Shown here one piece after another: positions 55,694-64,000 of a stretch of 64,000 nucleotides of DNA. Source of the stretch: Jilunia laotingensis. Lineage in GTDB: Bacteria > Bacteroidota > Bacteroidia > Bacteroidales > Bacteroidaceae. The translations under genes and the position numbers were made by a program. Within the stretch, counting starts at the first letter, position 1. The number at the start of each line of letters is the position of its first letter. The notes under the pieces were generated by a model. It was not told the DNA's origin. It ran no database searches and worked only from the letters and a program-made list of their open reading frames with translations. The DNA is taken from NCBI RefSeq assembly GCF_014385165.1, contig NZ_JACRTF010000001.1, positions 1,798,001 to 1,862,000 of the forward strand. The letters run 5' to 3'.

Positions 55694-57439
55694 TCAGAAT
55701 TGGAAGCTCAGACCTCCTACAAAGTTAATGCCTTCCGTTGGATAGAGAAGATAGCGTTGGTATGCTTTATTTAAGAGGTTATCAGCTTTCGCATAGATGG
55801 AGGCTCCTTTAAACAGATTGTAGGTAATGCCTAGGCTGAGGTCGCTGACTGAAGGGAGATAAGTGCCTAGTCGTGCATGATAGCGCTCTGCACGACGGAT
55901 GTATTGATAACCTACATTCATCCATAAATTCGGAATGGGATGGAACTCTGCTTGGAAATTCAATTCTGTTTCCGGCTTCATCAAAAGAGCTGGATTGTAG
56001 GATATGGGGTTATAGGATTCGAACGCGCCATCTGCTTTCCAATGCCTGTAGATGCCTTCAGCGGATAGAGAAAGGATATCTTTGTATTGGTAACTAACTT
56101 GAAGTCCGGCATAGAGATTGTCGGTCTGGGTCTGTGAGGAAACAATGTTGTCTCTAGATGCGGAAGCAGGGATGTCTGCATAACTTGCAAGAAATCCGAA
56201 TTCAGCTTCCCTGGCATATAAGTCGTCTTTTAGGTTCTGGTATCCTGCAAACAGGTTAAACCAAAGACCATTTACCGGACTGGCTTTGAATCCTATGGAA
56301 GCATTGACCTGTTCATAAGTGTCACGTATTTTACTATCGGGTTCCAGGTAGGGGTCGTATGTTTCCAATCGGCGGAAATCATTGACTATCCTGCCTCCCG
56401 TAGCTTTTGCGTAAAGCACGTAGCTGTCGGAAAAGATGAATTGGATGCTCACGTCCGGGGAGACACGCAGCTTTTTGCCTCCTCCGAAAGAGCCATCGAC
56501 ATTAGCTCCTAAATGGAGGTGCCAGCTATCATCCATTAATTCGTAATAAGGATTCAAGTTCAAAGTGGTACGGTCGTCATATTTTTCTTTGAAGTATTGC
56601 TTGAATGCATTCTTCTTGGCATCATTACTGTAGATCAGGTTATTCATGGTAAGACCGATGGCAATCTGCTGTTCATCGTTGATCTTCCCTCTCACATCGG
56701 CATAGGTACGTACCTGGGTTTCGGTTATTTCCCCATGGGAAAGGTAATCCCGGCGGTTGTACAACATCAGGTTTGTCTCAGCGTGAAACTGCAATGGCAT
56801 CGTCTCATCGGTCGATTTGGCACCGAAATGTATATCTCCCGAGGTGAATTTCTGATTGCCGGATGCCATCGTATTGGGCTCGTAGTTAAAGTTGCTCAAT
56901 CCGAAGTGTCCGGCAACATTCAAGTCTACCTTTTTGAATTGATGCAGATAATCGACGCTTGCGCGGGTACGGTAATAATGGGCGTTCCATTTGAATCCTT
57001 CTTCGTAAGGCACTTCCAGCTTTCCGCTCATTCCGGTCATGTTGAAATTGACATTTAATTTATCCCTGCCTGAAAGGTGGAAGAGATAATTGGCATAAAC
57101 ATCTAGGTTATTATAATTACCATATCCCAGCCGGATGTATCCCGGTTTGCTCATGGGTTGGGCTTCTATTCCTGTGTAGGCTTGCATGGTTTCCATCGGA
57201 ATGTTGGAAGCCGGAACGGCACTGACGGCATATTCGACCTCTTTTTTGATGACAGTCGGCTCTTCTACCTTCGGCAAAACATTTACTTTGGAAGCATCCA
57301 TGATCTCCGGGTTGTACTCCTGTTCCACTACGACCGTACGGTTCATGGTTGTATCTTTAGGCTGGGCTTGTTGATGCTGAGCCATGGCAGGAAGCGCGGT
57401 GAGCGCCATTCCCAGGAAAATATATCGATTGCGTTTCAT
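55694..57439 (-). CDS. Outer-membrane beta-barrel protein (TonB-receptor-like, no plug)
   Basis: A 581-residue protein with a signal peptide (MKRNRYIFLGMALTALPAMAQ). After a linker of about 90 residues (RTVVVEQEYNPEIMDASKVNVLPKVEEP) the rest alternates in the pattern of amphipathic strands with long loops, and ends in a Phe (FVGGLSFQF), the signal for outer-membrane insertion. The end resembles a TonB-dependent receptor barrel (ASIYAKADNLLNKAYQRYLLYPTEGINFVGGL), but no plug domain is present. It follows the TPR gene after three bases; the two are clearly co-expressed and probably form an envelope complex. Function unknown. Confidence 0.85.
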   Translation of the reverse strand: MKRNRYIFLGMALTALPAMAQHQQAQPKDTTMNRTVVVEQEYNPEIMDASKVNVLPKVEEPTVIKKEVEYAVSAVPASNIPMETMQAYTGIEAQPMSKPGYIRLGYGNYNNLDVYANYLFHLSGRDKLNVNFNMTGMSGKLEVPYEEGFKWNAHYYRTRASVDYLHQFKKVDLNVAGHFGLSNFNYEPNTMASGNQKFTSGDIHFGAKSTDETMPLQFHAETNLMLYNRRDYLSHGEITETQVRTYADVRGKINDEQQIAIGLTMNNLIYSNDAKKNAFKQYFKEKYDDRTTLNLNPYYELMDDSWHLHLGANVDGSFGGGKKLRVSPDVSIQFIFSDSYVLYAKATGGRIVNDFRRLETYDPYLEPDSKIRDTYEQVNASIGFKASPVNGLWFNLFAGYQNLKDDLYAREAEFGFLASYADIPASASRDNIVSSQTQTDNLYAGLQVSYQYKDILSLSAEGIYRHWKADGAFESYNPISYNPALLMKPETELNFQAEFHPIPNLWMNVGYQYIRRAERYHARLGTYLPSVSDLSLGITYNLFKGASIYAKADNLLNKAYQRYLLYPTEGINFVGGLSFQF

Positions 57440-57442
57440 ACT

Positions 57443-60400
57443 TTATTGCTTATTAAGTTTTTCCAGTCTGCTTGTTATCATATTCTCAATGTCGTCATCG
57501 GCATGGTAGTTCTGCTGCAAGCTCAGCAAGTACTGGCGTGCATCGAGCTTTTTATCCATAGCTACATATACATCTGATAGGAGGACGAAACTGCGTGCCA
57601 GCCAGTAGGCATGAGGTGTGCTTTGGTCGATGTAGTTCAATAATTCCTTTTCAGCGGCTGCGTAATCACCGGCATTGAAATATTGTTGAGCTACCAGATA
57701 TTTTGCTTCTGCGCCATAGAGATTACGTGTGTCTTTAGCCAATGCTTTCAGATCATCCATTGCTTTCTTGTCGGCTTGTTGGTTAAGGTAAGCCTTGGCT
57801 CGGTAATACAAAGCTTCGTTGGTCAGTTCCGGGGTCAGTTTGACTTCCGCCAACAGGTCGGTGGCGGCATGAATGGTTTCTACATCATCTTTCAGGAGAT
57901 AGGCAGTGCGGAGCATACCCGTTTCCGCCAGTAAACGTCGGTCGGTGGTTGTGGATTTTTCTTTCAGCATCTTGTAGGAAGCCAGTGCGTCGGCAAACTG
58001 TTGCAGATTGAACTGCACTTCCGCACGCATCACCAAGGCTTCTTCCGAGAATGGGTTGTCGGGATATTCCAGCAACTTGCCCGAATGGAGCAGAATCATA
58101 TCGTAGTTTTTCTGCTCGTTACCGATGAGGCAGAGGTAATAATGGGCATTAAGTCCGAAGGCTCCTTCCGGGAAGGTTTGCAGATACTTGTTGAAGCTGC
58201 TTTTAGCTTCTTCGATACGCCCGCGGCCGTAAATCTTCTCAGCAGCTATATAGGTCAGTGAATCCTGCTCGCTGGCATCGAAACGGATGTTCCCCGGCAT
58301 GGATGCTGCAAGTTCGGCAAACTCATCGATACGGTTCATGTCCACATAAAGGGATTTAAGGTCGAGCATTGCCAAGCGTGCTTCTTCACTGCCGGGATAT
58401 TTGCTGATAACCTGTTTATAAGCATCGATGGCTTGATTGTAGTCTTCATTCTGATAATACAACAGACCGATTTCAGCAGCTGCTTTCCGGCTGACCGGAC
58501 TTTCAGGGTATTTATTCAGTAATTCCTTGAACGAGGCGATCGCCTGACTATTATTGTTCATTTGTACATACGAACGTCCCTTTTCGTAAAGAGCGTTTAC
58601 GGCGTAAGGCGAAGCCGGGTATTTGCCTACCAGCCGGTTCAACAACGTGATCTTGCCGGAGTAATCTTTTTGTAGTCCCGAAACGAGGGCTAGCTGATAG
58701 AACGAATAATCACCGGAGGCGGAGTTCATACTTTCCGCTTGCGCATAATAATGTTTTGCTTCATCAAAGTTACGTTCGTTGAGGAAGCAGTCACCGATGC
58801 GGTTGTAAGCATCACCCAGAGCGGTACGGTTTTCTCCCTTTTCAAGTTGGATGTATTTGAGGAACCATTGGCGCGCTTGCGCATAGTCTTTCCGGTGGAA
58901 GGCGCAGTAACCCAGGTTGTAGTTAGCTAAAGCGTACATCTCTGTATTTGTTTGTTGGGTAAGCTGCAGGTAATCAATGAAATTGCGTGCGGCTTCCTGC
59001 ATCCGGTTCAGGCGGTAGTAAGATTCCCCGCGCCAATAAAGGGCATCTGCCTTTGTCTGGCGATTGTACTGGCCGATGGCGATGGATTGGTTGAAGTAAT
59101 CGATAGCCTGCTCGAAGGCAGCGTTGGCAAAAGCTTGCGTACCTAGTTGGAACAGTATCTTCTGCTTGGCTTCCATGATGCGGGTTCCCGGATGGGTGAT
59201 GCGGTCGATTGATTTTAAGGCGGCATCATAACTACGTGTGTTCAGGTAGACTTCTATGAGGTAGTTACTTACCATGTCGGCATAGGGAGAGTTTGGAAAC
59301 TCGTTCAGGAACTTTTCAAAAACGGTGACCGATTCTCCGAAAGCGGAGTAAGAGGTTTCATGAATGCATAAAGCGTAATTATAAGCGGCTTGTTCCTTGA
59401 TTTTCATGTCGGCATTTGAAGCGGCAGCCTGTTCAAAGGCCATTCGTGCTTTGTTCTTTTCGGACAATTGCAAATAGGAAAGCCCCATGTGGAGGTAAGC
59501 ATTCTGGGTTAAGGCATCGTTGGTCGTAGCCGTTTCGCCCAGCGTTTCGGCTGCTTTGGCATATAATCCGGTCTGGAAATAGGAGAGTCCGAGCATGTAG
59601 AGGGCATCCCGGCGTGGTGATGCATCCCGGTCGAGATAGTTCTCAAAGGCTTTGATGGCTGCCTGGTAGTTGCGGAAATGGTAATAGGCATCTCCGAGGA
59701 TGCGATACATTTCGGCTGCATGTTCATTCTGCGGATAGGCAGATAAATAGTTCTGTGCTACGATCTCCGCTTTGTCATAGTTCTTCTTGGCGGAATAGAT
59801 TTCAGCGATATAATAAGGAACCAGTGCCTTATATTTCGGATCATCCTGCAAGGAGAGGAATCCGGTCAGGGCTTCATCCAGTCTATTCTGCGTGTAGCGG
59901 ATGTATGAAACGTAATAGGTGCAATCCTTTTCATACTTCTTGCTGCTTGCCTTCAGGGTTTCAAACCAGATGGCGGCTTCTTTTACATTCCCTGTTTTCA
60001 GATAGCAAGTGGCGAGCAGGTAGGTCATGTCGTCCCGTTCTTCATTGCCCAATTGGTCGAGTTGTGATGAATTGAACATGGCGAGTGCCTCGTCGTATTT
60101 CCCTTCGTAAAAATAGGCTGCGGCAATCAGCGCATAAATCCGGTTGGCATACGGGGTATCCGGATATTCATCCAGATAGCTTCGTAACAAAGCGATGCTG
60201 TTTTTATCTTTCAGTTCGTAAGCCGAGCAAACCAGCATATATCCGGCTTCTTCACGAAACTTTGTTTCGGGTGCATCTTTGATGAATGCTTTCAGCGATG
60301 CCGTAGCTGCTGCATAGTTCTTCTGCTGGAACAGGTATCTTCCTTCTTTATATAGGTTCTCTGGCGATGTGATCTTTTCGCTTGTCTGTGCCGAAGCAAT

Positions 60401-60454
60401 GACAGGAACGCTGCACATTAGGGCACATATAAATCGTGAAACTCTTCTTTTCAT
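57443..60454 (-). CDS. Large exported TPR protein
   Basis: A 1003-residue protein from the ATG at 60454 (signal peptide MKRRVSRFICALMCSVPVIASAQ; an upstream ttg at 60472 lies in the promoter). Nearly the whole protein is tetratricopeptide repeats, about 25 of them, for example YFYEGKYDEALAMFNSSQ, ADAYYHF-type GDAYYHFRNYQAAIKAFENYL and LYYQNEDYNQAIDAYKQVISKYPGSEEA; several units resemble the YbgF/BamD type (KYPxSP). It should be a periplasmic or outer-membrane scaffold. Translation is coupled to the downstream barrel gene. No enzyme domain. Confidence 0.88.
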   Translation of the reverse strand: MKRRVSRFICALMCSVPVIASAQTSEKITSPENLYKEGRYLFQQKNYAAATASLKAFIKDAPETKFREEAGYMLVCSAYELKDKNSIALLRSYLDEYPDTPYANRIYALIAAAYFYEGKYDEALAMFNSSQLDQLGNEERDDMTYLLATCYLKTGNVKEAAIWFETLKASSKKYEKDCTYYVSYIRYTQNRLDEALTGFLSLQDDPKYKALVPYYIAEIYSAKKNYDKAEIVAQNYLSAYPQNEHAAEMYRILGDAYYHFRNYQAAIKAFENYLDRDASPRRDALYMLGLSYFQTGLYAKAAETLGETATTNDALTQNAYLHMGLSYLQLSEKNKARMAFEQAAASNADMKIKEQAAYNYALCIHETSYSAFGESVTVFEKFLNEFPNSPYADMVSNYLIEVYLNTRSYDAALKSIDRITHPGTRIMEAKQKILFQLGTQAFANAAFEQAIDYFNQSIAIGQYNRQTKADALYWRGESYYRLNRMQEAARNFIDYLQLTQQTNTEMYALANYNLGYCAFHRKDYAQARQWFLKYIQLEKGENRTALGDAYNRIGDCFLNERNFDEAKHYYAQAESMNSASGDYSFYQLALVSGLQKDYSGKITLLNRLVGKYPASPYAVNALYEKGRSYVQMNNNSQAIASFKELLNKYPESPVSRKAAAEIGLLYYQNEDYNQAIDAYKQVISKYPGSEEARLAMLDLKSLYVDMNRIDEFAELAASMPGNIRFDASEQDSLTYIAAEKIYGRGRIEEAKSSFNKYLQTFPEGAFGLNAHYYLCLIGNEQKNYDMILLHSGKLLEYPDNPFSEEALVMRAEVQFNLQQFADALASYKMLKEKSTTTDRRLLAETGMLRTAYLLKDDVETIHAATDLLAEVKLTPELTNEALYYRAKAYLNQQADKKAMDDLKALAKDTRNLYGAEAKYLVAQQYFNAGDYAAAEKELLNYIDQSTPHAYWLARSFVLLSDVYVAMDKKLDARQYLLSLQQNYHADDDIENMITSRLEKLNKQ

Positions 60455-60469
60455 AATTGGACGTTTTCG

Positions 60470-60503
60470 CAAAAGTACTTGTTTTTAGGGACTTTATCGC
60501 AAA
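60470..60503 (-). promoter_or_regulatory. Promoter of the TPR-barrel operon
   Basis: TACTTTTG on the minus strand (60477-60470) with TTTG (60503-60500) 22 bases upstream; the ATG is 15 bases downstream of the -7 box. Confidence 0.6.
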
Positions 60504-60653
60504 CTGTGCTTTAGTTTTACAGGTTTTAACGTCAGCATGACCCTATATGTTCGGTGAATATTTTCCTTTTATGAGGAATAGGGAAGTGATACCAAAGGAA
60601 GTATTGCCATCTGAATCGGGTAAATTGCTATTTCCTGAAAGGATAAAACATGC

Positions 60654-60661
60654 TACTTTTG
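60654..60661 (+). promoter_or_regulatory. -7 box of the thioredoxin-like gene
   Basis: TACTTTTG, fitting TAnnTTTG, 39 bases before the ATG. Confidence 0.55.
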
Positions 60662-60700
60662 CAGTATAGAAATGAATAAGGAAAATTAAACCGAAACAAT

Positions 60701-61069
60701 ATGAAAGTTATAGATTTATCAAAAGAGAGTTTTGTGGAGAGAGTATCTGAATTTCAGCAATATCCCGAAGGCTGGAACTTTAAGGGAGATAAGCCTTGTG
60801 TGGTCGATTTCCATGCTCCCTGGTGCGTATATTGCAAAGCGTTGTCGCCTGTCCTCGATCAGTTGGCCGAGGAATATGACGGTAAGATCGACTTCTACAA
60901 AGTGGATGTAGACCAGGAACCTGAACTAGAGAGTGCTTTCAAGATACGTATGATTCCCAATCTGTTGTTTGTTCCGGTGAACGGAACGCCTTACATGGAA
61001 TTGGGAACCATGGGAAAGCCCCAACTGAAAAGTATGCTGGAAGATTTACTTGCCGGGGTCAGAAAGTAG
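60701..61069 (+). CDS. Thioredoxin-like protein
   Basis: A 122-residue cytosolic protein of the thioredoxin fold with the active-site motif WCVYC (Cys42, Cys45) after VVDFHAP, the cis-proline in MIPNLLF and no signal peptide. The middle residues VY replace the classical GP, so its redox potential may differ from housekeeping thioredoxin. It probably reduces protein disulphides. Its last 11 bases overlap the 3' end of the convergent Nudix gene. It lies 750 bases from ahpC, but is transcribed separately. Confidence 0.92.
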   Translation: MKVIDLSKESFVERVSEFQQYPEGWNFKGDKPCVVDFHAPWCVYCKALSPVLDQLAEEYDGKIDFYKVDVDQEPELESAFKIRMIPNLLFVPVNGTPYMELGTMGKPQLKSMLEDLLAGVRK

Positions 61070-61580
61070 TTAGAAATTTCACAAGTCCCTTTCGGATCGA
61101 CCCCAATCCGAATTGGTCGGGATCTATTTCGGAGACTGGCATGAAGAAGGCATCGGCTGCATCGTCCATAGCGGAGAGGTGGTCGGTGTTTTCTACTTTA
61201 CAGAGGTAAAACATGTCGAGTGTATGTACCGGGAAACCGGAATAGATATAAATATTCGGCAGGGTGAACTGATAGACGGCTTCTTTCACTACAAGTCCCG
61301 TCTCTTCCATTACTTCCCGGGCAACTCCTTCTTCACCGGTTTCGCCCATATCGATGAATCCACCGGGCAGGTCGAGTGTGCCTTTGGCGGGATCTTTGGC
61401 ACGACGGCAGACCAGCAACTCGTTCTTCTCATTCACGATGAGGGCTACGGTAGCCGAAGAGGGATTGAAATAATAAACGAATCCGCAGTCGGCACAGCGT
61501 TTTGATTTCTCATTATTTATATTGAAGTGTTCCGACCCGCATTCCGGACAATATTTGAATTGTGATAAAGGATGTTCCAT
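61059..61580 (-). CDS. Nudix hydrolase with N-terminal zinc ribbon
   Basis: A 173-residue protein from the ATG at 61580. Residues 8-40 form a four-cysteine zinc ribbon (CPECGSEHFNI...CADCG), the rest a Nudix domain whose box GX5EX7REXXEEXG is complete (DMGETGEEGVAREVMEETGL). It hydrolyses a nucleoside-diphosphate-linked compound; zinc-ribbon Nudix proteins include NADH pyrophosphatase-like enzymes, but the NudC signature after the box is not evident here. Own promoter. Converges on and overlaps the thioredoxin-like gene. Confidence 0.92.
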   Translation of the reverse strand: MEHPLSQFKYCPECGSEHFNINNEKSKRCADCGFVYYFNPSSATVALIVNEKNELLVCRRAKDPAKGTLDLPGGFIDMGETGEEGVAREVMEETGLVVKEAVYQFTLPNIYIYSGFPVHTLDMFYLCKVENTDHLSAMDDAADAFFMPVSEIDPDQFGLGSIRKGLVKFLTTF

Positions 61581-61615
61581 GTTCTTTTTATTTGATTGAT
61601 AGGATTGAATGGGTG

Positions 61616-61623
61616 CAAAGATA
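61616..61623 (-). promoter_or_regulatory. -7 box of the Nudix gene
   Basis: TATCTTTG on the minus strand, 36 bases before the ATG. Confidence 0.55.
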
Positions 61624-61746
61624 AACAAAATCCGGCAGGTAAGTGTTCTCTGATCTCTCTTTGGTTACGGTGCAAAGGTGTTGTGGCGAAAGACGGCCTG
61701 ATGGATTTTGTCTATCGGAACATAGAATTATTCGATTGGACTTTTT

Positions 61747-61779
61747 TTGTTCGTCAGGGTCATCTCCCCTTATCTTTGT
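61747..61779 (+). promoter_or_regulatory. ahpC promoter
   Basis: TTTG at 61747-61750, 21 bases, then a perfect TATCTTTG at 61772-61779; ATG 44 bases on. An imperfect palindrome with ATCG...CGAT ends lies just upstream (about 61713-61737), where an OxyR site would be expected; I cannot confirm it. Confidence 0.7.
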
Positions 61780-61823
61780 ACCGTAATCAAAAATAAGTTT
61801 AATCATAAAATAATAAATTCAGT

Positions 61824-62390
61824 ATGGAACCAATTCTTAACTCTCAACTTCCTGAATTCAGTGTTCAGGCTTTTCACAACGGAAGTTTCAAGACCGTAAC
61901 TAACAATGATGTTAAAGGCAAATGGGCTATCTTCTTCTTCTATCCTGCAGACTTTACTTTTGTTTGTCCGACAGAGCTTGTAGACGTAGCCGAAAAGTAT
62001 GACAAGCTTCAAGCAATGGGCGTAGAAGTATATTCGGTAAGTTGCGATTCGCATTTCGTTCATAAAGCATGGCACGATGCTTCTGAAAGTATCCGTAAGA
62101 TCAAGTATCCGATGCTGGCAGACCCGACAGGTGCATTGGCACGCGCATTCGGTGTGTATATTGCAGAAGAAGGCATGGCTTATCGCGGTACATTCCTTAT
62201 CAATCCGGAAGGTCAGATCAAGTTGGCGGAAATGAACGACAACAGCATTGGCCGTGATGCCGATGAACTGGTACGTAAAGTAGAGGCTGCTCAGTTTGTT
62301 GCCTCTCATGACGGAGAAGTTTGTCCGGCTAAATGGAAAAAAGGGGAAGCTACTCTGAAACCGAGCATCGACCTGGTAGGAAAGATTTGA
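61824..62390 (+). CDS. ahpC: Alkyl hydroperoxide reductase subunit C (2-Cys peroxiredoxin)
   Basis: A 188-residue cytosolic peroxiredoxin that reduces hydrogen peroxide and organic peroxides. Peroxidatic Cys48 in FTFVCPTEL, resolving Cys167 in GEVCPAKWKKG, both complete; RGTFLINPEG is typical of the AhpC1 type. It is recycled by AhpF, encoded 89 bases downstream. In Bacteroides this operon is under OxyR and important for oxygen tolerance. An intrinsic terminator follows the gene, see the separate entry. Confidence 0.98.
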   Translation: MEPILNSQLPEFSVQAFHNGSFKTVTNNDVKGKWAIFFFYPADFTFVCPTELVDVAEKYDKLQAMGVEVYSVSCDSHFVHKAWHDASESIRKIKYPMLADPTGALARAFGVYIAEEGMAYRGTFLINPEGQIKLAEMNDNSIGRDADELVRKVEAAQFVASHDGEVCPAKWKKGEATLKPSIDLVGKI

Positions 62391-62403
62391 TACTAATTAG
62401 ACG

Positions 62404-62436
62404 AAGGCCGGCAATGTTTTGATTACCGGCCTTTTT
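62404..62436 (+). terminator. Intrinsic terminator between ahpC and ahpF
   Basis: AAGGCCGG (62404-62411) pairs with CCGGCCTT (62426-62433), extended by AA/TT, and runs into TTTTT. It probably ends most ahpC transcripts, so ahpF depends on read-through. Confidence 0.85.
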
Positions 62437-62465
62437 AATTTATAAACGGATTCTTTAATTATAAT

Positions 62466-62472
62466 AGGAGGA
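62466..62472 (+). promoter_or_regulatory. Strong Shine-Dalgarno of ahpF
   Basis: AGGAGGA, seven bases before the ATG at 62480. Most starts in this window have no such site, so this one stands out and fixes the start. Confidence 0.75.
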
Positions 62473-62479
62473 AAAACGG

Positions 62480-64000
62480 ATGTTAGAACCCGCATTGAAA
62501 GAGCAACTGAAAGGTATATTTGCCGGTTTGGACGGAGATTATACTTTTGACATATATGTATCGCCCGAACATGAGGGGCGTAAAGAATTACTCGAATTAC
62601 TGGGAGATGTGGCAGATTGTTCTTCGCATATTTCCAGCCGGGTGAATGACGGAGAGGCGTTGAAATTTACTATATTGAAGAATGGCGAGAGGACAGGAAT
62701 AACCTTTCGTGCCGTTCCGAACGGACATGAGTTTACTTCTCTGTTACTGGCTATCCTCAATCTGGATGGAAAAGGGAAGAATTTTCCGGATGAACAAGTG
62801 TGCAACCGTGTAAAGGCACTGAAAGGACCGGTACATCTCACTACGTATGTTTCACTCACTTGTACCAATTGCCCCGATGTGGTGCAGGCACTGAATGCTA
62901 TGACTACCCTGAATCCGGGAATAACCCATGAAATGGTGGATGGTGCCCTTTATCAGAAAGAAGTAGAGTCGCTGAATATACAAGGTGTCCCTTCTGTTTT
63001 TGCAGACGGACAATTGTTGCATGTGGGACGTGGAGATTTTGGAGAATTGCTTGCGAAACTGGAAACCCGTTATGGCGTTGAAGAGATGGCCGTAGATACT
63101 ACGGTGAAGAATTATGATGTAATTATTGCCGGAGGTGGCCCTGCCGGAGTATCGGCTGCGATCTATTCGGCTCGCAAGGGATTGAAAGTTGCCATCGTTG
63201 CCGAACGAATCGGTGGACAGGTGAAAGAGACGGTAGGAATAGAAAATCTGATTTCCACTCCTTACACTACCGGTAATGAGTTGGCTGACCACTTGAAAAC
63301 CCATTTGATGGAATATCCGGTTGACTTGCTTGAGCATCGTAAGATAGATAAAGTGGAAGTTTCGGGAAATGAAAAGTTGGTAACGACCTCCGTAGGTGAA
63401 ACATTATCCGCCCCTGCTTTAATCATTGCTACCGGGGCAAGTTGGCGTAAACTGAATGTTCCCGGTGAGGCGGAACATATAGGTAGAGGTGTAGCTTTTT
63501 GTCCCCACTGCGACGGTCCGTTTTATAAAGATAAACATGTTGCTGTTGTCGGAGGTGGAAATTCCGGAATAGAAGCTGCTATCGACCTGGCAGGTATCTG
63601 TTCGAAGGTGACTGTCCTGGAGTTCATGGATGAGTTGAAAGCCGACAGTGTCTTGCAGGAAAAGGTGAAAAGCCTGCCGAACGTGGAAATCTTCGTTAAT
63701 TCCCAAACAGCCGAAGTGATAGGAGACGGTACTAAACTGACTTCCTTACGTGTGAAGGATCGTGGTACGGGTGACGAGCGTATCCACAATTTGGATGGGG
63801 TGTTTGTACAAATCGGTTTGGTTGCCAACAGTGCTGTTTTCCGTGATGTCGTGGAAACGAATCGTGCGGGTGAAATCGTGATTGATACCCATTGCCGTAC
63901 TAATGTAGCTGGCATTTATGCTGCCGGTGATGTTTCAACCGTTCCTTATAAACAGATTATCATTGCTATGGGTGAAGGTGCGAAAGCTGCTTTGTCTGCT
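62480..64000 (+). CDS. ahpF: Alkyl hydroperoxide reductase subunit F, 3' truncated by window edge
   Basis: 507 codons are present and the frame is open at the right edge; with a usual length of about 515-520 residues only the last few are missing. AhpF is the FAD/NADH flavoenzyme that reduces AhpC. Domains: N-terminal tandem thioredoxin folds with the redox pair TCTNC (Cys128/Cys131), then a thioredoxin-reductase-like part with the FAD loop IIAGGGPAGVSAAIYSA (about 214), the redox pair FCPHC (Cys341/Cys344), the NADH loop VVGGGNSGIEAA and a second FAD motif AGIYAAGDVSTVPYKQ. All redox centres intact. The strong Shine-Dalgarno may offset reduced transcription beyond the upstream terminator. 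Confidence 0.97.
   Translation, partial: MLEPALKEQLKGIFAGLDGDYTFDIYVSPEHEGRKELLELLGDVADCSSHISSRVNDGEALKFTILKNGERTGITFRAVPNGHEFTSLLLAILNLDGKGKNFPDEQVCNRVKALKGPVHLTTYVSLTCTNCPDVVQALNAMTTLNPGITHEMVDGALYQKEVESLNIQGVPSVFADGQLLHVGRGDFGELLAKLETRYGVEEMAVDTTVKNYDVIIAGGGPAGVSAAIYSARKGLKVAIVAERIGGQVKETVGIENLISTPYTTGNELADHLKTHLMEYPVDLLEHRKIDKVEVSGNEKLVTTSVGETLSAPALIIATGASWRKLNVPGEAEHIGRGVAFCPHCDGPFYKDKHVAVVGGGNSGIEAAIDLAGICSKVTVLEFMDELKADSVLQEKVKSLPNVEIFVNSQTAEVIGDGTKLTSLRVKDRGTGDERIHNLDGVFVQIGLVANSAVFRDVVETNRAGEIVIDTHCRTNVAGIYAAGDVSTVPYKQIIIAMGEGAKAALSA

Noticed and set aside
61713..61737. OxyR operator upstream of ahpC
   Set aside because: An imperfect palindrome lies at the expected place, but the match is too weak to call; mentioned only in the promoter entry.

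Overview
The window looks like a stretch of chromosome from a gut Bacteroides (Bacteroidales). Reasons: nearly every transcription unit starts behind a TAnnTTTG -7 box, the promoter type of this phylum, usually without a Shine-Dalgarno sequence; SecD and SecF are one protein; there are HU-HIG proteins, Bacteroides-type lipoproteins, membrane-anchored TPR regulators with a LuxR-type helix-turn-helix, and a mannan-utilisation trio that matches the Bacteroides fragilis mannosylglucose phosphorylase pathway. There is no integrase, IS element, phage gene or CRISPR array; both ends cut through genes (a corrinoid-type methyltransferase on the left, ahpF on the right).

Layout. 1-4882: a left-truncated MtaA-like methyltransferase, then mannosylglucose phosphorylase (GH130), a GPH sugar symporter and mannobiose 2-epimerase, which together import mannobiose, epimerise it to mannosylglucose and split it with phosphate. 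5378-12023: a second carbohydrate unit (MFS sugar porter, a 1111-residue DUF5107/TPR protein, an aldose 1-epimerase) facing an AraC-type regulator. 12073-22550: YfhO membrane protein, adenosylhomocysteinase, an orphan PAS histidine kinase, an acyl-CoA ligase with its XRE/cupin regulator, ribosomal protein S15 and the GTPase TypA. 22751-25864: two tandem duplicated secreted proteins of identical length. 26378-34572: PEP carboxykinase, uracil phosphoribosyltransferase, a GH43 lipoprotein, a glycerophosphodiester phosphodiesterase lipoprotein, 2-oxoglutarate:ferredoxin oxidoreductase (korAB) and tRNA-Arg(CCT).

34844-43610: a divergent pair of a TPR/LuxR membrane regulator and a 1184-residue secreted fibronectin-like protein, then an AT-rich accessory patch with the N-terminal stump of an Rhs/YD-type protein among small secreted or membrane proteins and a YwqK/MORN protein, read here as a decayed polymorphic-toxin locus. 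44178-52525: SecDF, an M3 peptidase lipoprotein, a membrane-anchored EEP-family protein and two overlapping rhomboid protease genes. 52749-64000: HU, arginyl-tRNA synthetase, an HU-HIG protein, an outer-membrane barrel with its large periplasmic TPR partner, a thioredoxin-like protein, a Nudix hydrolase and the peroxide-defence operon ahpC-ahpF.

The most unusual signal is not a gene. Four intergenic regions (about 4926-5035, 25933-26175, 43958-44067 and 54971-55062) each hold a tandem array with a fixed 22- or 23-bp period. The unit sequence differs completely between loci, yet many units are small inverted repeats, and in the longest array (11 units) both arms of the dyad change together (TGCAG/CTGCA to TAAAG/CTTTA). 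This looks like selection for symmetry at about two helical turns per unit rather than for sequence. I report it as a candidate undescribed element family.
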